From: JAIBBG01 sp043748015
GTDB lineage: Bacteria; Bacteroidota; Bacteroidia; Flavobacteriales_D; Sanyastnellaceae
Direction: 5' to 3'
NCBI GenBank assembly: GCA_043748015.1
Contig: JAYTOA010000031.1
Location: 24,615-88,614 of the forward strand
DNA: 64,000 nucleotides
Part shown: positions 44,901-53,373 of the stretch, one piece after another
Numbering within the stretch: the stretch's first letter is position 1
Layout of the letters: each line of letters opens with the position of its first letter
The notes under the pieces: generated by a model
What the model saw: only the letters and a program-made list of their open reading frames with translations
What the model was told of the DNA's origin: nothing
Databases searched by the model: none
Program-made: the position numbers and the translations under genes

Positions 44901-45952
44901 GCATAATCGTTCAATGGCATGTTTGAGTTATTGGTCGTTCCCGGAGTCGGTGTTTGAAAGAGGTATGCATTCGGATCCCCATCAGGAATGGAACCTTTGC
45001 TCAGGTCTTGCGAATTGAGTTGGATATAAAGACTGTCGGCAAGAGATTGATCGGGAGCGAAAAGATATACCGTTTCACCCTGTGCGGAGATTCCAAAATT
45101 GGTGTGAAAACTATATCCTTGCTGGTTGATAAAGGAATTCGACAACGAATTAATAGAAGTTACATTCATTTGAATTTCTATGTAGTCGTATACAACATTG
45201 TCTGTTGCAGCAATATCAAAGGCGAGCGAATCAATAGGACCGGCTGTTAGTCCTGCTGCGATCAATTCACTGGATAGAATGAGCATTTGATTGCGCGCTC
45301 CCCAATACCAATTTCCGTAGGGCGCGGGATAACATGTATTGCAATTTTGATTCGTTCCATTGCCGATGATTGTTCCATTCAATCGCATGTTCGGTCTTTG
45401 CATAGCGATTTCACCGGTTTCAAAAGAACAAGCGCCCGGACTTCCATCCGCGTAGGCGAAAGTAGATGATGCAAACGGTGTTGTGCTCTGATTGAAAATT
45501 GAATTGGTGATATAGCCAAGTGAACTGTAAGAGCATGTATTGATGACGATATTCGATGACCCGTCCCAGATAAATGGCATTGCAAAGAGATGTGTGTTCC
45601 AGCCTGTTGTCGGAGTGAATTCGCCTGTATTTACCACCAGTGTTGCAGCTGGAGTTTGAAACCTGTTTTTTCCGCTGCAAAAAATAACCTGGTATGCTCC
45701 CGGCTCCAAAATGAAATGTGGAAGTGTCCATTGATTAGGCTCTGCAGGATTATCTGTCAACGAATAATTGAATAAATCCACAGGGTCGCTGCTGTTGTTG
45801 TAAAGTTCAATCCAATCGGGATGGTCATCGTTTTCATCTGCAATGGATGAATAATTTTTATTGCTTCCTTCATTGATCACAATTTGTCCCTGAAGTATTG
45901 GACAAACGAATATGGACATCATTATCAGGTAGTGGTTAGAAAATAATTTCAT
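41972..45952 (-). CDS. Giant T9SS-exported CotH kinase-like protein with lamin-tail domains
   Basis: A 1326-residue secreted protein starting at ATG 45952 with a signal peptide; the open frame continues upstream to 46234 but carries no signal. It has a first lamin-tail-like domain (DWIELYNNSSDPVDLFNYSL), a chitobiase-like segment (YYSVDGSYPDQNS) and a CotH kinase-type domain at about 440-810 with IGNVDWPWNNIKIYRSD and RWRFCLIDMELSL. Next come a divergent InlB-like repeat, two further lamin-tail domains (about 917 and 1080 onward: GDWIELHN, GDWIEIRN) and a T9SS sorting domain. Bacterial CotH proteins phosphorylate other surface proteins; here the role is probably that of a cell-surface kinase or adhesin. 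Confidence 0.85.
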   Translation of the reverse strand: MKLFSNHYLIMMSIFVCPILQGQIVINEGSNKNYSSIADENDDHPDWIELYNNSSDPVDLFNYSLTDNPAEPNQWTLPHFILEPGAYQVIFCSGKNRFQTPAATLVVNTGEFTPTTGWNTHLFAMPFIWDGSSNIVINTCSYSSLGYITNSIFNQSTTPFASSTFAYADGSPGACSFETGEIAMQRPNMRLNGTIIGNGTNQNCNTCYPAPYGNWYWGARNQMLILSSELIAAGLTAGPIDSLAFDIAATDNVVYDYIEIQMNVTSINSLSNSFINQQGYSFHTNFGISAQGETVYLFAPDQSLADSLYIQLNSQDLSKGSIPDGDPNAYLFQTPTPGTTNNSNMPLNDYAIKPIISTISGFYTSPLYVTLANPNGINSQIYYSVDGSYPDQNSLLYAGESIYVYQSTVIRARAFDPNLIASDVTVATYFINVNHVTPILSVTTDNVNLYGPTGNFDNPLNDWLKSAYVEYFDSIPTHPLLFSQNCGMIQDGGWGGSRTNPQRSFRIEMTNGVLGGAPMEYDVIPSRPNRHEYGDFYLRNGSNQYLVLPYKDAAQVKMMGGETHNYYSAWRPITVYINGQYFGLYELREKFNLDKFDIEDNATKSTIEILSVSAFYGGILRAVAGDVNHYISDYIAYSSIDPDDENYWEQADQFFDMKYYTDYIIGESWIGNVDWPWNNIKIYRSDATDNRWRFCLIDMELSLLPNSWTDCSYDHIQYMLDIGTSNPFLAMWNIGMNNPRFHDYFINRFADLMNTSYDASHLIEIENSFFNQTVVEMPKEFQRWAEPWNVPAWMDYFYNNHLIFQSELACRTEQVRNHLQNDLNLDSQVEVSLNVSPAGAGRIILNTITPGQLPWTGVYFNGVPVTITAIPNPGYSFDHWLSENIITTPMNDSSIVVDVYMNDMFTAYFNGNAQPTNITISEINYHSDDTRNSGDWIELHNYGNAAVNLSGWRITNDDTQPVFEIPMGIVLYPQEYLVLVNDAAAFYAQHPNVGNYIASIPFNLTNNGDGIRVYNYSNDLQLTLNYSVSSPWPIIADGGGRTLELGNTAGNLNDAENWFAGCMFGSPGVAFHPCAENIVFSEINYASAPTANSGDWIEIRNIGDMTTDISGWKFRDGSNSNVYQIPPQTILSAGEMIVLSSDVNLFDQQFPVITNRIGNIGMSLNSSGETIRLYDEVDKLYFSMYYSSNAPWPLEANAGGYTLELTDSAGNFNSAGNWFAGCLNGSPGNYYSWCEIIQVEETSSTINETHLYPNPTSDELNLVLPDKWGPKTAIQIFDAMGRETTAWSSVRTQNNYRIHMNMLASGWYVIRVVDGENMAVGRVLKN

Positions 45953-46279
45953 AAGGATTCGCTTTGAAAAATTGGTTGTTATTCTTCTAATAAACATTCG
46001 AAATATGTTCGATGATGTTGAGTGTAAAATCGTGTAGTTCTTGCCAAAAATAGCGGCGAGCTTGAGGATATTTTTGAAGATCATAATAAATCGCCTTCGG
46101 TTATAGGACTTCCATCTTGAAAAAGGGATTGTGAAAAAGCGAAATATAAATGTTGCAGCAGTCGACCTACTTGATGGCATAAGCCGAGAATGACGCTGTC
46201 TATTTGAGCGAATATGGTATTTTCGCGGCCGCATTCCGACTTATTGGTCGTAAAATTTGTTCGCGAGTGTTGCAATTTT
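45953..46279. other. 327-base gap without a gene
   Basis: This stretch separates the divergent CotH-protein gene from tRNA-Arg. It should hold both promoters. An AT-rich part near 46252-46260 (GTAAAATTTG) could contribute to the tRNA promoter but does not match the -7 consensus exactly. Nothing else is recognisable. Confidence 0.5.
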
Positions 46280-46351
46280 GGTCCCGTAGTTTAATGGATA
46301 GAATGGAGGATTCCGGTTCCTCAGATGGGGGTTCGAATCCCTTCGGGATCA
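46280..46351 (+). tRNA. tRNA-Arg (CCG anticodon)
   Basis: A 72-base tRNA. The acceptor GGTCCCG pairs with CGGGATC, including one G-T wobble, and the anticodon arm GAGGA-TTCCGGT-TCCTC gives anticodon CCG, reading the arginine codon CGG. The T arm GGGGGTTCGAATCCCTT is well formed. CCA is not encoded. A plus-strand open frame across it is a shadow and not a gene. Confidence 0.93.
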
Positions 46352-46475
46352 CTAGTTCATAGCGAGAAACAGAATAAGAAGGATGAATGTGCAAGCGGTG
46401 ATCTTTCTCATTCTACGTTTCTTAGAGCTTTTTTGCTTAATTTGCAGAGAAGTAATAACCTAAAATCATACCTCC

Positions 46476-48002
46476 ATGCCCTTCAATTCCGTTTTCGGAT
46501 GGTTCATGAAAAAACGCATTCACCAGATCGAACTTTTCATGAAGTATCCGGTCGAGGTGCAGCAAGAGGTATTCCGATCACTCATTGATCAGGCCGCACT
46601 CACACGTTTTGGTATTGAGCACGGGTTTTCAAAAATTACTTCAGCGGAGGATTTTAAAAAGGCTATTCCGATTCGCAACTATGAAGGTTTCAAAGAATAT
46701 GTGAATCTGCTTCGCGATGGACAACAAAATGTGACATGGCCATCACGTGTGAAATGGTATGCGAAGAGCAGTGGCACAACAGACAATCGCAGCAAGTTTA
46801 TTCCTGTGACCAAGGAAGCTCTTGAGGAATGCCATTACAAAGGTGGAAAAGATTTGCTCGCTCTTTATTACAATCAAAAACCCGATGCAAAAGTTTATAG
46901 TGGTAAACACCTTGTGCTTGGTGGTTCTTCCAAGATGAACGACTTCAGCGATGAAGGTTATACCGGCGATCTTTCTGCCATCATCATTCGCAACTTACCT
47001 ATTTGGGTGGAATTGCGAAGAGCGCCTTCACGCGACATTGCACTGATGGACAACTGGGAGGAAAAAATTGAGCGCATCGCACAGACCACTATGGATGAAG
47101 ACATCTACATGATGGCCGGTGTTCCAAGTTGGACACTCGTTTTGCTGAAGCGCATCATGGAATTGAAAGGAACCGATAACATTCGTGATGTGTGGCCAAA
47201 CCTGGAATTGTTCTGGCATGGGGGCGTAAGTTTTAAACCTTATAGAGATCAATTCAAACGTCTCATTCCTTCCGAGCAAATGAATTATGTGGAAACGTAC
47301 AATGCGAGCGAAGGATTTTTTGGAATTCAGGACAGACTGAATTCTGATGATCTCTTGTTGATGCTCGACTACGGCATCTATTACGAATTCATGCCAATGT
47401 GTGAATATGGTAAAGAGAATCCTAAAACCGTTGGTCTGAAAGATGTTGAATTGGGAGAAAATTATGCAATGGTGATTTCCACCAACGGAGGATTGTGGCG
47501 ATACCTTATAGGCGATACGGTGAAGTTCACTTCAAAATATCCCTTTAGAATTCAGGTAAGCGGTCGCACCAAGCATTACATCAATGCATTTGGTGAAGAA
47601 CTGATGGTGGACAATGCGGATGAAGCGATAAGTCATGCGTGCATGGGAACGGGCGCACTTGTTGCAGATTATACTGCAGCGCCGGTATTCATGTCGGAGA
47701 ATGCTACCGGGGCACACGAGTGGCTCATTGAATTTGATCAACAACCAACGGATATTGAATTGTTTCGCGATCTTCTCGATGCGAAATTGAAATTGGTCAA
47801 CACCGATTACGAAGCCAAGCGCGCATTTGATTTTGTGCTGCAAAAGCCGATGGTACATGTTTTGCCAAAGGGCACATTCTATAACTGGCTCAAGGAAAAG
47901 GACAAGCTTGGAGGACAACACAAAGTTCCGCGTTTGTGCAACGACAGAAAATACGTGGATGACGTGATGCAGTTCATTGAGCCGGTGAGAATTCACTCTT
48001 GA
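46476..48002 (+). CDS. GH3 auxin-responsive promoter family protein
   Basis: A 508-residue member of the GH3 family, an ANL superfamily of acyl-adenylating enzymes. In plants these join amino acids to jasmonate or auxin; the bacterial Bacteroidota members have no proven substrate. Family marks are the N-terminus MKKRIHQIELFMKYPVEVQ, the ATP-binding SSGTTDNRSKFIPVT, YNASEGFFGIQ, and the later TNGGLWRYLIGDTVKFTS and FGEELMVDNADEAI. The likely chemistry is forming an acyl-AMP and transferring the acyl group to an amine. It is followed by an overlapping-frame hypothetical gene and has no other operon partner. Confidence 0.92.
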   Translation: MPFNSVFGWFMKKRIHQIELFMKYPVEVQQEVFRSLIDQAALTRFGIEHGFSKITSAEDFKKAIPIRNYEGFKEYVNLLRDGQQNVTWPSRVKWYAKSSGTTDNRSKFIPVTKEALEECHYKGGKDLLALYYNQKPDAKVYSGKHLVLGGSSKMNDFSDEGYTGDLSAIIIRNLPIWVELRRAPSRDIALMDNWEEKIERIAQTTMDEDIYMMAGVPSWTLVLLKRIMELKGTDNIRDVWPNLELFWHGGVSFKPYRDQFKRLIPSEQMNYVETYNASEGFFGIQDRLNSDDLLLMLDYGIYYEFMPMCEYGKENPKTVGLKDVELGENYAMVISTNGGLWRYLIGDTVKFTSKYPFRIQVSGRTKHYINAFGEELMVDNADEAISHACMGTGALVADYTAAPVFMSENATGAHEWLIEFDQQPTDIELFRDLLDAKLKLVNTDYEAKRAFDFVLQKPMVHVLPKGTFYNWLKEKDKLGGQHKVPRLCNDRKYVDDVMQFIEPVRIHS

Positions 48003-48013
48003 TAAGCGCAAAC

Positions 48014-48808
48014 ATGCACATTCTACTTTTCATTTTTCATTTACTGATAGCAAATGTTTCTCCATTCACTTTCGAGAAAAGTATTGCAACAGACGCCAAC
48101 GATTTCAGCATCGATGAGTTGGGCAATTTGTATTTGATGCACCCAACGTATATCCAGAGAATCAATGCAGTGGGCAATACACAATTCCGCACATCTGATC
48201 TCAATTTTGGAAGTATAGAATATTTCGATATTACAAATCCTCTTAAGCCATTTATCTACTATCGTGGTCTTGGAAAATTGGTAGTTTTTGATAACACCCT
48301 CAGTCAGCAAGGCTCGGCTATTGATCTTTTTGAAAAGGGATATGAGCAAGTGGAATTGGTGAGTGGTTCACGCGGTGATGCCTATTGGATGTGGGATTCA
48401 CGCAATTCGGAAATGATAAAGGTCGACGTGAATTTTAAGCGACTACTTTCAACGGGAAATCTTTCTGTGTTGCTTGCAAAAACAATTGTTCCGGCGCAAA
48501 TCATCGAACGAGGGAAGCATGTTTACCTGCGCGATCCGAAGCTGGGCGTTTTCGTCTTCGACATCTACGGAACTTACAGAACGACTTTGAATATTCTTTC
48601 CAATGAAGATATTCAAGTAGTGAATGACAATATTATGTATGCCGATGGAAACAATGTTTATGTGCTGAGCGCCGACTGGATCAATGAAGAGAAACTAGAG
48701 ATGCCCGTACTTGGTGCCGAACGCGTCATTTACAACAATGACAGACTATACATATTATTGAACGGTGCCGTGCAGATCTGGAAGCACAATGAAACAACAA
48801 GAAACTAA
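48014..48808 (+). CDS. Hypothetical exported protein
   Basis: A 264-residue protein with a signal peptide (MHILLFIFHLLIANVSPF) and a beta-rich, propeller-like remainder: recurring strands such as NLYLMHPTYIQRINAVGNT, YLRDPKLGVFVFDIYG and NNVYVLSADWINEEKLE. It resembles NHL/6-bladed propeller proteins in tempo but has no sure repeat signature. The GH3 stop codon lies 12 bases before its ATG; an in-frame TTG at 47999 would overlap GH3 but adds nothing. The function is unknown. Cotranscription with GH3 is likely given the short gap. Confidence 0.65.
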   Translation: MHILLFIFHLLIANVSPFTFEKSIATDANDFSIDELGNLYLMHPTYIQRINAVGNTQFRTSDLNFGSIEYFDITNPLKPFIYYRGLGKLVVFDNTLSQQGSAIDLFEKGYEQVELVSGSRGDAYWMWDSRNSEMIKVDVNFKRLLSTGNLSVLLAKTIVPAQIIERGKHVYLRDPKLGVFVFDIYGTYRTTLNILSNEDIQVVNDNIMYADGNNVYVLSADWINEEKLEMPVLGAERVIYNNDRLYILLNGAVQIWKHNETTRN

Positions 48809-48815
48809 CAATCGA

Positions 48816-48845
48816 TTTTCAACGCGGTGATTTGTTTTACTTTCG
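48816..48845 (+). promoter_or_regulatory. Predicted promoter of the deoxynucleoside kinase gene
   Basis: TTT at 48816-48818, a 19-base spacer and TACTTTCG at 48838-48845 match the Bacteroidota promoter pattern with one change in the -7 box. The start codon is 27 bases past the box. Confidence 0.45.
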
Positions 48846-48872
48846 GCCACGTTTTTATTACCTCACAACTCT

Positions 48873-49490
48873 ATGCATATAGCGATCGCCGGAAATATCG
48901 GGTCAGGAAAAACCACACTGACAACTTTACTCGCCAAACACTACAAGTGGCAGCCCCATTTTGAAGAAGTAGATGACAATCCATATCTCATTGATTTTTA
49001 CAAAGACATGCAGCGTTGGTCTTTCAACTTGCAGGTTTATTTTTTGAAAAGTCGTTTCAGACAAATCCAGGATTTAAAGAAGAGCGGAAAAAAGATTGTT
49101 CAGGACAGAACGATCTATGAAGATGCTTTCATCTTCGCTCCGAATCTTCACGCCATGGGTTTGATGACCACAAGGGATTACGAAAACTACGTAGATCTTT
49201 TTGGAGTGATGGATGATTTTATCACGCCACCGGATTTGCTCATTTTCTTGCGTGCTTCTGTACCGGCTTTGGTAGAGAACATCGGCAAGCGCGGCAGAGA
49301 ATATGAAGAAGCCATTCGTTTGGATTACCTCACTCGTCTCAATGAGCGTTATGAGGCGTGGATCAGCACTTACAACAAAGGCAAAATGCTCGTGATAGAT
49401 ATCGACGACAACCGATTCCATGAGAAGCCGGAAGACCTGGGAAGAATCATTTCCAGCATTGATGGACAACTCCACGGACTTTTTAAGTAG
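48873..49490 (+). CDS. Deoxynucleoside kinase (deoxyadenosine/deoxyguanosine kinase family)
   Basis: A 205-residue kinase. The P-loop reads GNIGSGKTTL (residues 7-16). Typical family segments are YLIDFYKDMQRWSFNLQVYFL and the catalytic-region QDRTIYEDAFIFAPNLHAMG (ERS/DRT motif), with the lid RGREYEEAIRLDYL. It phosphorylates purine deoxynucleosides for nucleotide salvage in the cytoplasm. Base specificity cannot be decided from sequence alone. It stands alone with its own promoter and terminator. Confidence 0.92.
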   Translation: MHIAIAGNIGSGKTTLTTLLAKHYKWQPHFEEVDDNPYLIDFYKDMQRWSFNLQVYFLKSRFRQIQDLKKSGKKIVQDRTIYEDAFIFAPNLHAMGLMTTRDYENYVDLFGVMDDFITPPDLLIFLRASVPALVENIGKRGREYEEAIRLDYLTRLNERYEAWISTYNKGKMLVIDIDDNRFHEKPEDLGRIISSIDGQLHGLFK

Positions 49491-49541
49491 AGATCATTTG
49501 TCACTGCGAAATGGATTCGTAGAAAAATATTTTTAAACAGG

Positions 49542-49570
49542 CCGCCCAAATTTTTGGGCGGTTTTTTTTT
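49542..49570 (+). terminator. Strong terminator after the deoxynucleoside kinase gene
   Basis: CCGCCCAAA (49542-49550) pairs with TTTGGGCGG (49553-49561), with a 2-base loop, then nine T residues at 49562-49570. Confidence 0.88.
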
Positions 49571-49574
49571 GCCA

Positions 49575-49760
49575 TGAAGTCACAAGGCCACGAAGATTCA
49601 CAAAGAAGAAATAATCATTTGAGTCAGAGAGCGCTCTTGCACAAATAGCAAATTACAAATCTTAAATAGTTTTGGCCACAAAGGCTTGAAGACTCAAAGA
49701 AGCACGATGTCTATTCTCTGCGCAACTCTGTTCCTTTGCGTAGCTCTGCTTCCAAATTTT
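49575..49760. repeat. Degenerate intergenic repeat region
   Basis: This gene-free stretch contains imperfect copies of a CCACGAAG/CACAAAG word on the + strand (CACAAGGCCACGAAGATTCA, GGCCACAAAGGCTTGAAG) and the reverse type on the other side (CTGCGCAACTCTG, CTTTGCGTAGCTCTGC). Such words are a familiar intergenic filler in environmental bacteria. No gene or terminator is present. Confidence 0.4.
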
Positions 49761-49851
49761 TTTTGTCCAGTTTGAACAAGCGTAAAAAAGTTTATCTATG
49801 AAAGCTTTGTCAAATCATGCACAAAAGCATGAATGTCTTTAGCCCGAACCC

Positions 49852-50658
49852 TTAATTCCTTTTCCCTTTGAGATCCAACACCATGATCACTTCATTGCGG
49901 ATCATGTTGTCGCCGAGATTATCGAAGTACTTGTCTGAACCGTAACGCACATCGAATTGCGATCTGTCGAACATAAATCCGCCACTGATATTCACGTCAT
50001 TCGTGTTTGGTGTAATAACAAGATTACAGGGAACTTCCTTCGTAATTCCTTTGATGGTGAGATTGCCCTTCACGTCGTATTGAATGGCATTTTTTGCCAC
50101 AGATGAAGTAATTACATATTTCGCATCATTGAATTTTGCAGTATTGAAAAAGTCTTCACTCTTCAAATGACCTTCCAGTTTTGTTTTTCCTTCACCGGTT
50201 TGGTCATCGACAGTGATGGATGTCATATCGAGAATAATTTCTCCTGATAATTTACCATCTGCAATGTTCAAAGTGCCCGAACGCATGCTAATAGTGCCGT
50301 TGTGCTTCTTCCCTGTAATCTTTTCACCGTACCAGGTAATCTTTGAATTCGTTCCTGTGATTGAATAGCTACCGGCTTCTGCAGATTTCAAGTTCGTTGC
50401 ATCAGATGCTTTCTGCAAAGTGATCATCGAAGTGTCCTTGATACCAGAAGCAGCAGCGAGTTTACAGCGCTGATAATCCGCTTCGAATTTTGCGTCAGCA
50501 CGAAACTCTTTACACTTCTTGTAATCTTCACCGTCCATGTCCTGAACAGTGGCGCAACTGCAAGCGTCGAAATTTTTCAATCCACTTTTGGCATCCGAAC
50601 CACACGAAGCAACAATCAATGATGTAATTACTGCGAAAAGAAAAAATTTGATTTTCAT
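49852..50658 (-). CDS. YceI-family lipoprotein
   Basis: A 268-residue lipoprotein (signal ITSLIVASC). After a Cys-containing segment (NFDACSCATVQDMDGEDYKKC, about 29-49) comes a YceI-type lipocalin-like domain at about 97-265, with GSYSITGTNSKITWYGEKITGKK at its beginning and strands such as TVDDQTGEGKTKLEGHLKSEDFF. YceI domains bind polyisoprenoid or similar hydrophobic ligands in the periplasm; here the role is inferred from the family. The extra Cys-rich N-terminal part is not in typical YceI proteins. It lies 26 bases after the pyrophosphatase gene and may be cotranscribed. Confidence 0.88.
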   Translation of the reverse strand: MKIKFFLFAVITSLIVASCGSDAKSGLKNFDACSCATVQDMDGEDYKKCKEFRADAKFEADYQRCKLAAASGIKDTSMITLQKASDATNLKSAEAGSYSITGTNSKITWYGEKITGKKHNGTISMRSGTLNIADGKLSGEIILDMTSITVDDQTGEGKTKLEGHLKSEDFFNTAKFNDAKYVITSSVAKNAIQYDVKGNLTIKGITKEVPCNLVITPNTNDVNISGGFMFDRSQFDVRYGSDKYFDNLGDNMIRNEVIMVLDLKGKRN

Positions 50659-50684
50659 AGAATTTAATAATTAATAATGATTAA

Positions 50685-53174
50685 TTAATAATTATGCTGG
50701 TTTCCGTGCATTCTCTGAAGTTCTTCTTCGGTGAGTGGACGATCTTCTGTTGTTACTTTGATGACGTCTTCGCCATTTGTATGTGTTGTAACTGTTGTAG
50801 TTACACGTGCAGTCTTTCCATCAGGCAATGAAAGGATTTCTACTTTCTCGTCAGCATCAGGTTGGTTCGTTGTAGCAGTCACATTCATGGTTGTAACACC
50901 ATTGTCGTCCTTGATGATCTGAATATTCTTTTCGATTTTCTGTTCACCCATTCCGTGATTGTCTCCATCTTTATTGACGTGTTCACCCAACATTGGTGCA
51001 AGTGTCAAACCAACAAGGCAAGTCAATTTGATAAGGATATTCATCGACGGACCTGAGGTGTCTTTGAATGGATCACCAACAGTATCACCTACAACTGCAG
51101 CTTTATGTGGCTCAGATTTTTTGTAGAAAATTTCTTTCTTGCCGTTCACTTCAATCTCAACACCTTTCTCAAATGACTTCTTCGCATTGTCCCAAGCGCC
51201 ACCGGCATTGTTCTGGAAAATCGCCCACATTACACCGCTCACAGTAACACCCGCCATGTAAGCTCCAAGCGCTTCAGCACCCATTACGAAACCAACGATG
51301 ATCGGACTCACAATAGTGATGATACCCGGCAATAACATTTCGCGTAATGCAGCTTTAGTTGAGATCTCAACACACTTGCCATATTCAGGTTTTCCTGTTC
51401 CTTCAAGTATACCCGGTATTTCACGGAATTGACGACGAACTTCATTCACCATTTGCATGGCCGCTTTACCAACCGAGTTCATTGCAAGAGCAGAGAAAAC
51501 AACTGGGATCATTCCTCCAAGGAACAATGCAGCCAAAACTTTCGCGTCGAAAATATTAATACCCTTGATGCCAGTGAAGGTCACGTAAGCTGCGAAAAGC
51601 GCCAGTGCAGTCAAGGCCGCTGAAGCTATCGCAAATCCTTTTCCGATAGCAGCAGTCGTATTTCCAACAGAATCGAGGATGTCGGTTTTCTCGCGCACGT
51701 CAGCAGGAAGTTCACTCATCTCAGCAACACCACCGGCGTTATCTGCAATAGGTCCGAAAGCATCAATCGCCAGCTGCATAGCAGTGTTAGCCATCATTGC
51801 CGAAGCTGCAATTCCCACACCATAGAAACCGGCGAGGGCATAAGCTCCCCAGATCGCTCCTGCGAAAAGAATCACAGGCATCGCTGTACTTAACATACCT
51901 GTTCCAAGTCCGGCGATGATATTTGTTGCAGCACCTGTTGCAGACTTCTGAACGATGCCATGAACAGGCTTGCCATCAAGTCCTGTATAGTATTCAGTAA
52001 TAAAAGAAATTGCAGCACCTACAAACATTCCAATCAATGTTGCAAGAAATACACGCATGTTCGACGTAATAGCCGTGCTGAATTCACCATCGTTGAAAAC
52101 GCTGATTGTCATGGTCTCAGGAAGACACATCATGATCAACACATAAGAAGCAATCAAAGAAAGAATAATCGACGACCAGTTTCCAACGTTAAGAGCGCGT
52201 TGAACACCTGATGTATCTTGCTTGGCAGATTCACTGATACGTACGAAGTAACTACAAATAATAGAAGCGAACAGACCAACAGCTGCGATCAACAGAGGCA
52301 AAATGATTGGACCAATTCCACCAAAGTTGTCAGTGAAATTGTCGCCGCCATTGCTTTGAATAAGGTAATTTCCAAGTACCATGGATGCAAGAACAGTTGC
52401 TACATAAGAGCCGAATAAGTCGGCGCCCATACCCGCAACGTCACCAACATTGTCACCAACGTTATCAGCGATAGTAGCAGGATTGCGAGGATCGTCTTCA
52501 GGAATACCTGCTTCAACTTTTCCAACAAGGTCAGCGCCAACGTCAGCAGCTTTGGTATAAATACCACCGCCAACACGAGCGAACAATGCGATACTTTCAG
52601 CACCAAGAGAGAAACCGGCTAGTACTTCAAGTACTTGGGTCATCAATTGATTGGAAGTCCACACTTGACCATCGATAGTCTGTGGTGCCCATGTTCCGTG
52701 CATGAAGTAAGAGAAGAAGAGGATGAATAACATGCTCAAACCGAGCACAGCCAATCCTGCAACTCCAAGACCCATTACTGTTCCACCTGTGAAGGAAACT
52801 TTGAGTGCTTTGGCGAGTGAAGTTCTTGCAGCTTGTGTAGTGCGCACGTTTGCTTTTGTCGCAATGCGCATTCCGAAGAATCCAGCGAGTGCGCTAAAGA
52901 AACATCCAATGACAAACGCCACAACGATCAACCAGTGAGATGTCGCCACAACTTGCGACAAGAAGCCGAGGCCGATACCAGCAACCACAACATAGATTGC
53001 GAGGATGCGATATTCAGCCTTGAGAAAAGACATCGCGCCTTCGGCAATGTGGCCGGCAATTTCTTTCATGCGGTCAGTGCCCGCATCTTGTTTGGTAACC
53101 CACGCTGATTTCATGGCCATAACTATGAGGGCAAGTACGCCCAGGGCCGGAACTAAATAAATAAGATTATTCAT
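50685..53174 (-). CDS. hppA: Membrane-bound ion-translocating pyrophosphatase, K+-type, with long C-terminal tail
   Basis: An 829-residue enzyme that couples pyrophosphate hydrolysis to pumping H+ or Na+ across the inner membrane, with about 16 helices. The pyrophosphate-binding sites are intact: DVGADLVGKVEAGIPEDDPR with the following NPATIADNVGDNVGDVAGMG, and VGDTVGDPFKDTSGPSMN. The segment GNTTAAIGKG has Ala and Gly where K+-independent enzymes have Lys and Thr, so it should need K+. About 99 hydrophilic residues (from roughly 731) follow the last helix. The promoter at 53254-53283 fits a leader of about 80 bases. Confidence 0.95.
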   Translation of the reverse strand: MNNLIYLVPALGVLALIVMAMKSAWVTKQDAGTDRMKEIAGHIAEGAMSFLKAEYRILAIYVVVAGIGLGFLSQVVATSHWLIVVAFVIGCFFSALAGFFGMRIATKANVRTTQAARTSLAKALKVSFTGGTVMGLGVAGLAVLGLSMLFILFFSYFMHGTWAPQTIDGQVWTSNQLMTQVLEVLAGFSLGAESIALFARVGGGIYTKAADVGADLVGKVEAGIPEDDPRNPATIADNVGDNVGDVAGMGADLFGSYVATVLASMVLGNYLIQSNGGDNFTDNFGGIGPIILPLLIAAVGLFASIICSYFVRISESAKQDTSGVQRALNVGNWSSIILSLIASYVLIMMCLPETMTISVFNDGEFSTAITSNMRVFLATLIGMFVGAAISFITEYYTGLDGKPVHGIVQKSATGAATNIIAGLGTGMLSTAMPVILFAGAIWGAYALAGFYGVGIAASAMMANTAMQLAIDAFGPIADNAGGVAEMSELPADVREKTDILDSVGNTTAAIGKGFAIASAALTALALFAAYVTFTGIKGINIFDAKVLAALFLGGMIPVVFSALAMNSVGKAAMQMVNEVRRQFREIPGILEGTGKPEYGKCVEISTKAALREMLLPGIITIVSPIIVGFVMGAEALGAYMAGVTVSGVMWAIFQNNAGGAWDNAKKSFEKGVEIEVNGKKEIFYKKSEPHKAAVVGDTVGDPFKDTSGPSMNILIKLTCLVGLTLAPMLGEHVNKDGDNHGMGEQKIEKNIQIIKDDNGVTTMNVTATTNQPDADEKVEILSLPDGKTARVTTTVTTHTNGEDVIKVTTEDRPLTEEELQRMHGNQHNY

Positions 53175-53253
53175 TGATATGATAGTAAATAATGGTTTCT
53201 ATGTTGGTTGTGAAATCACATTGTTCAGGTTGGAACAAAGGAATTTCGGGGCG

Positions 53254-53283
53254 CGAATATACATCGGGGGTCTATTTTGTAAA
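53254..53283 (-). promoter_or_regulatory. Predicted promoter of hppA
   Basis: On the minus strand: TTT, 19 bases, then TATATTCG (reverse complement at 53254-53261), one change from TAnnTTTG. The leader would be about 75 bases. Confidence 0.35.
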
Positions 53284-53373
53284 GCATTGATAGTGAGTCA
53301 TAGTTTCCGGATGCAACTATTCAAACAAATCAACTGTCTTTTATTCGCCTTCCAACCTTAACATACTTCACGG

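Noticed and set aside
45953..46234. Extended start of the CotH-protein frame
   Set aside because: The added part is basic, lacks a signal, and the Met at 45952 starts a proper signal peptide.
46325..46588. Plus-strand frame across tRNA-Arg and the start of the GH3 gene
   Set aside because: It covers the tRNA and the GH3 start; no protein family resembles it.
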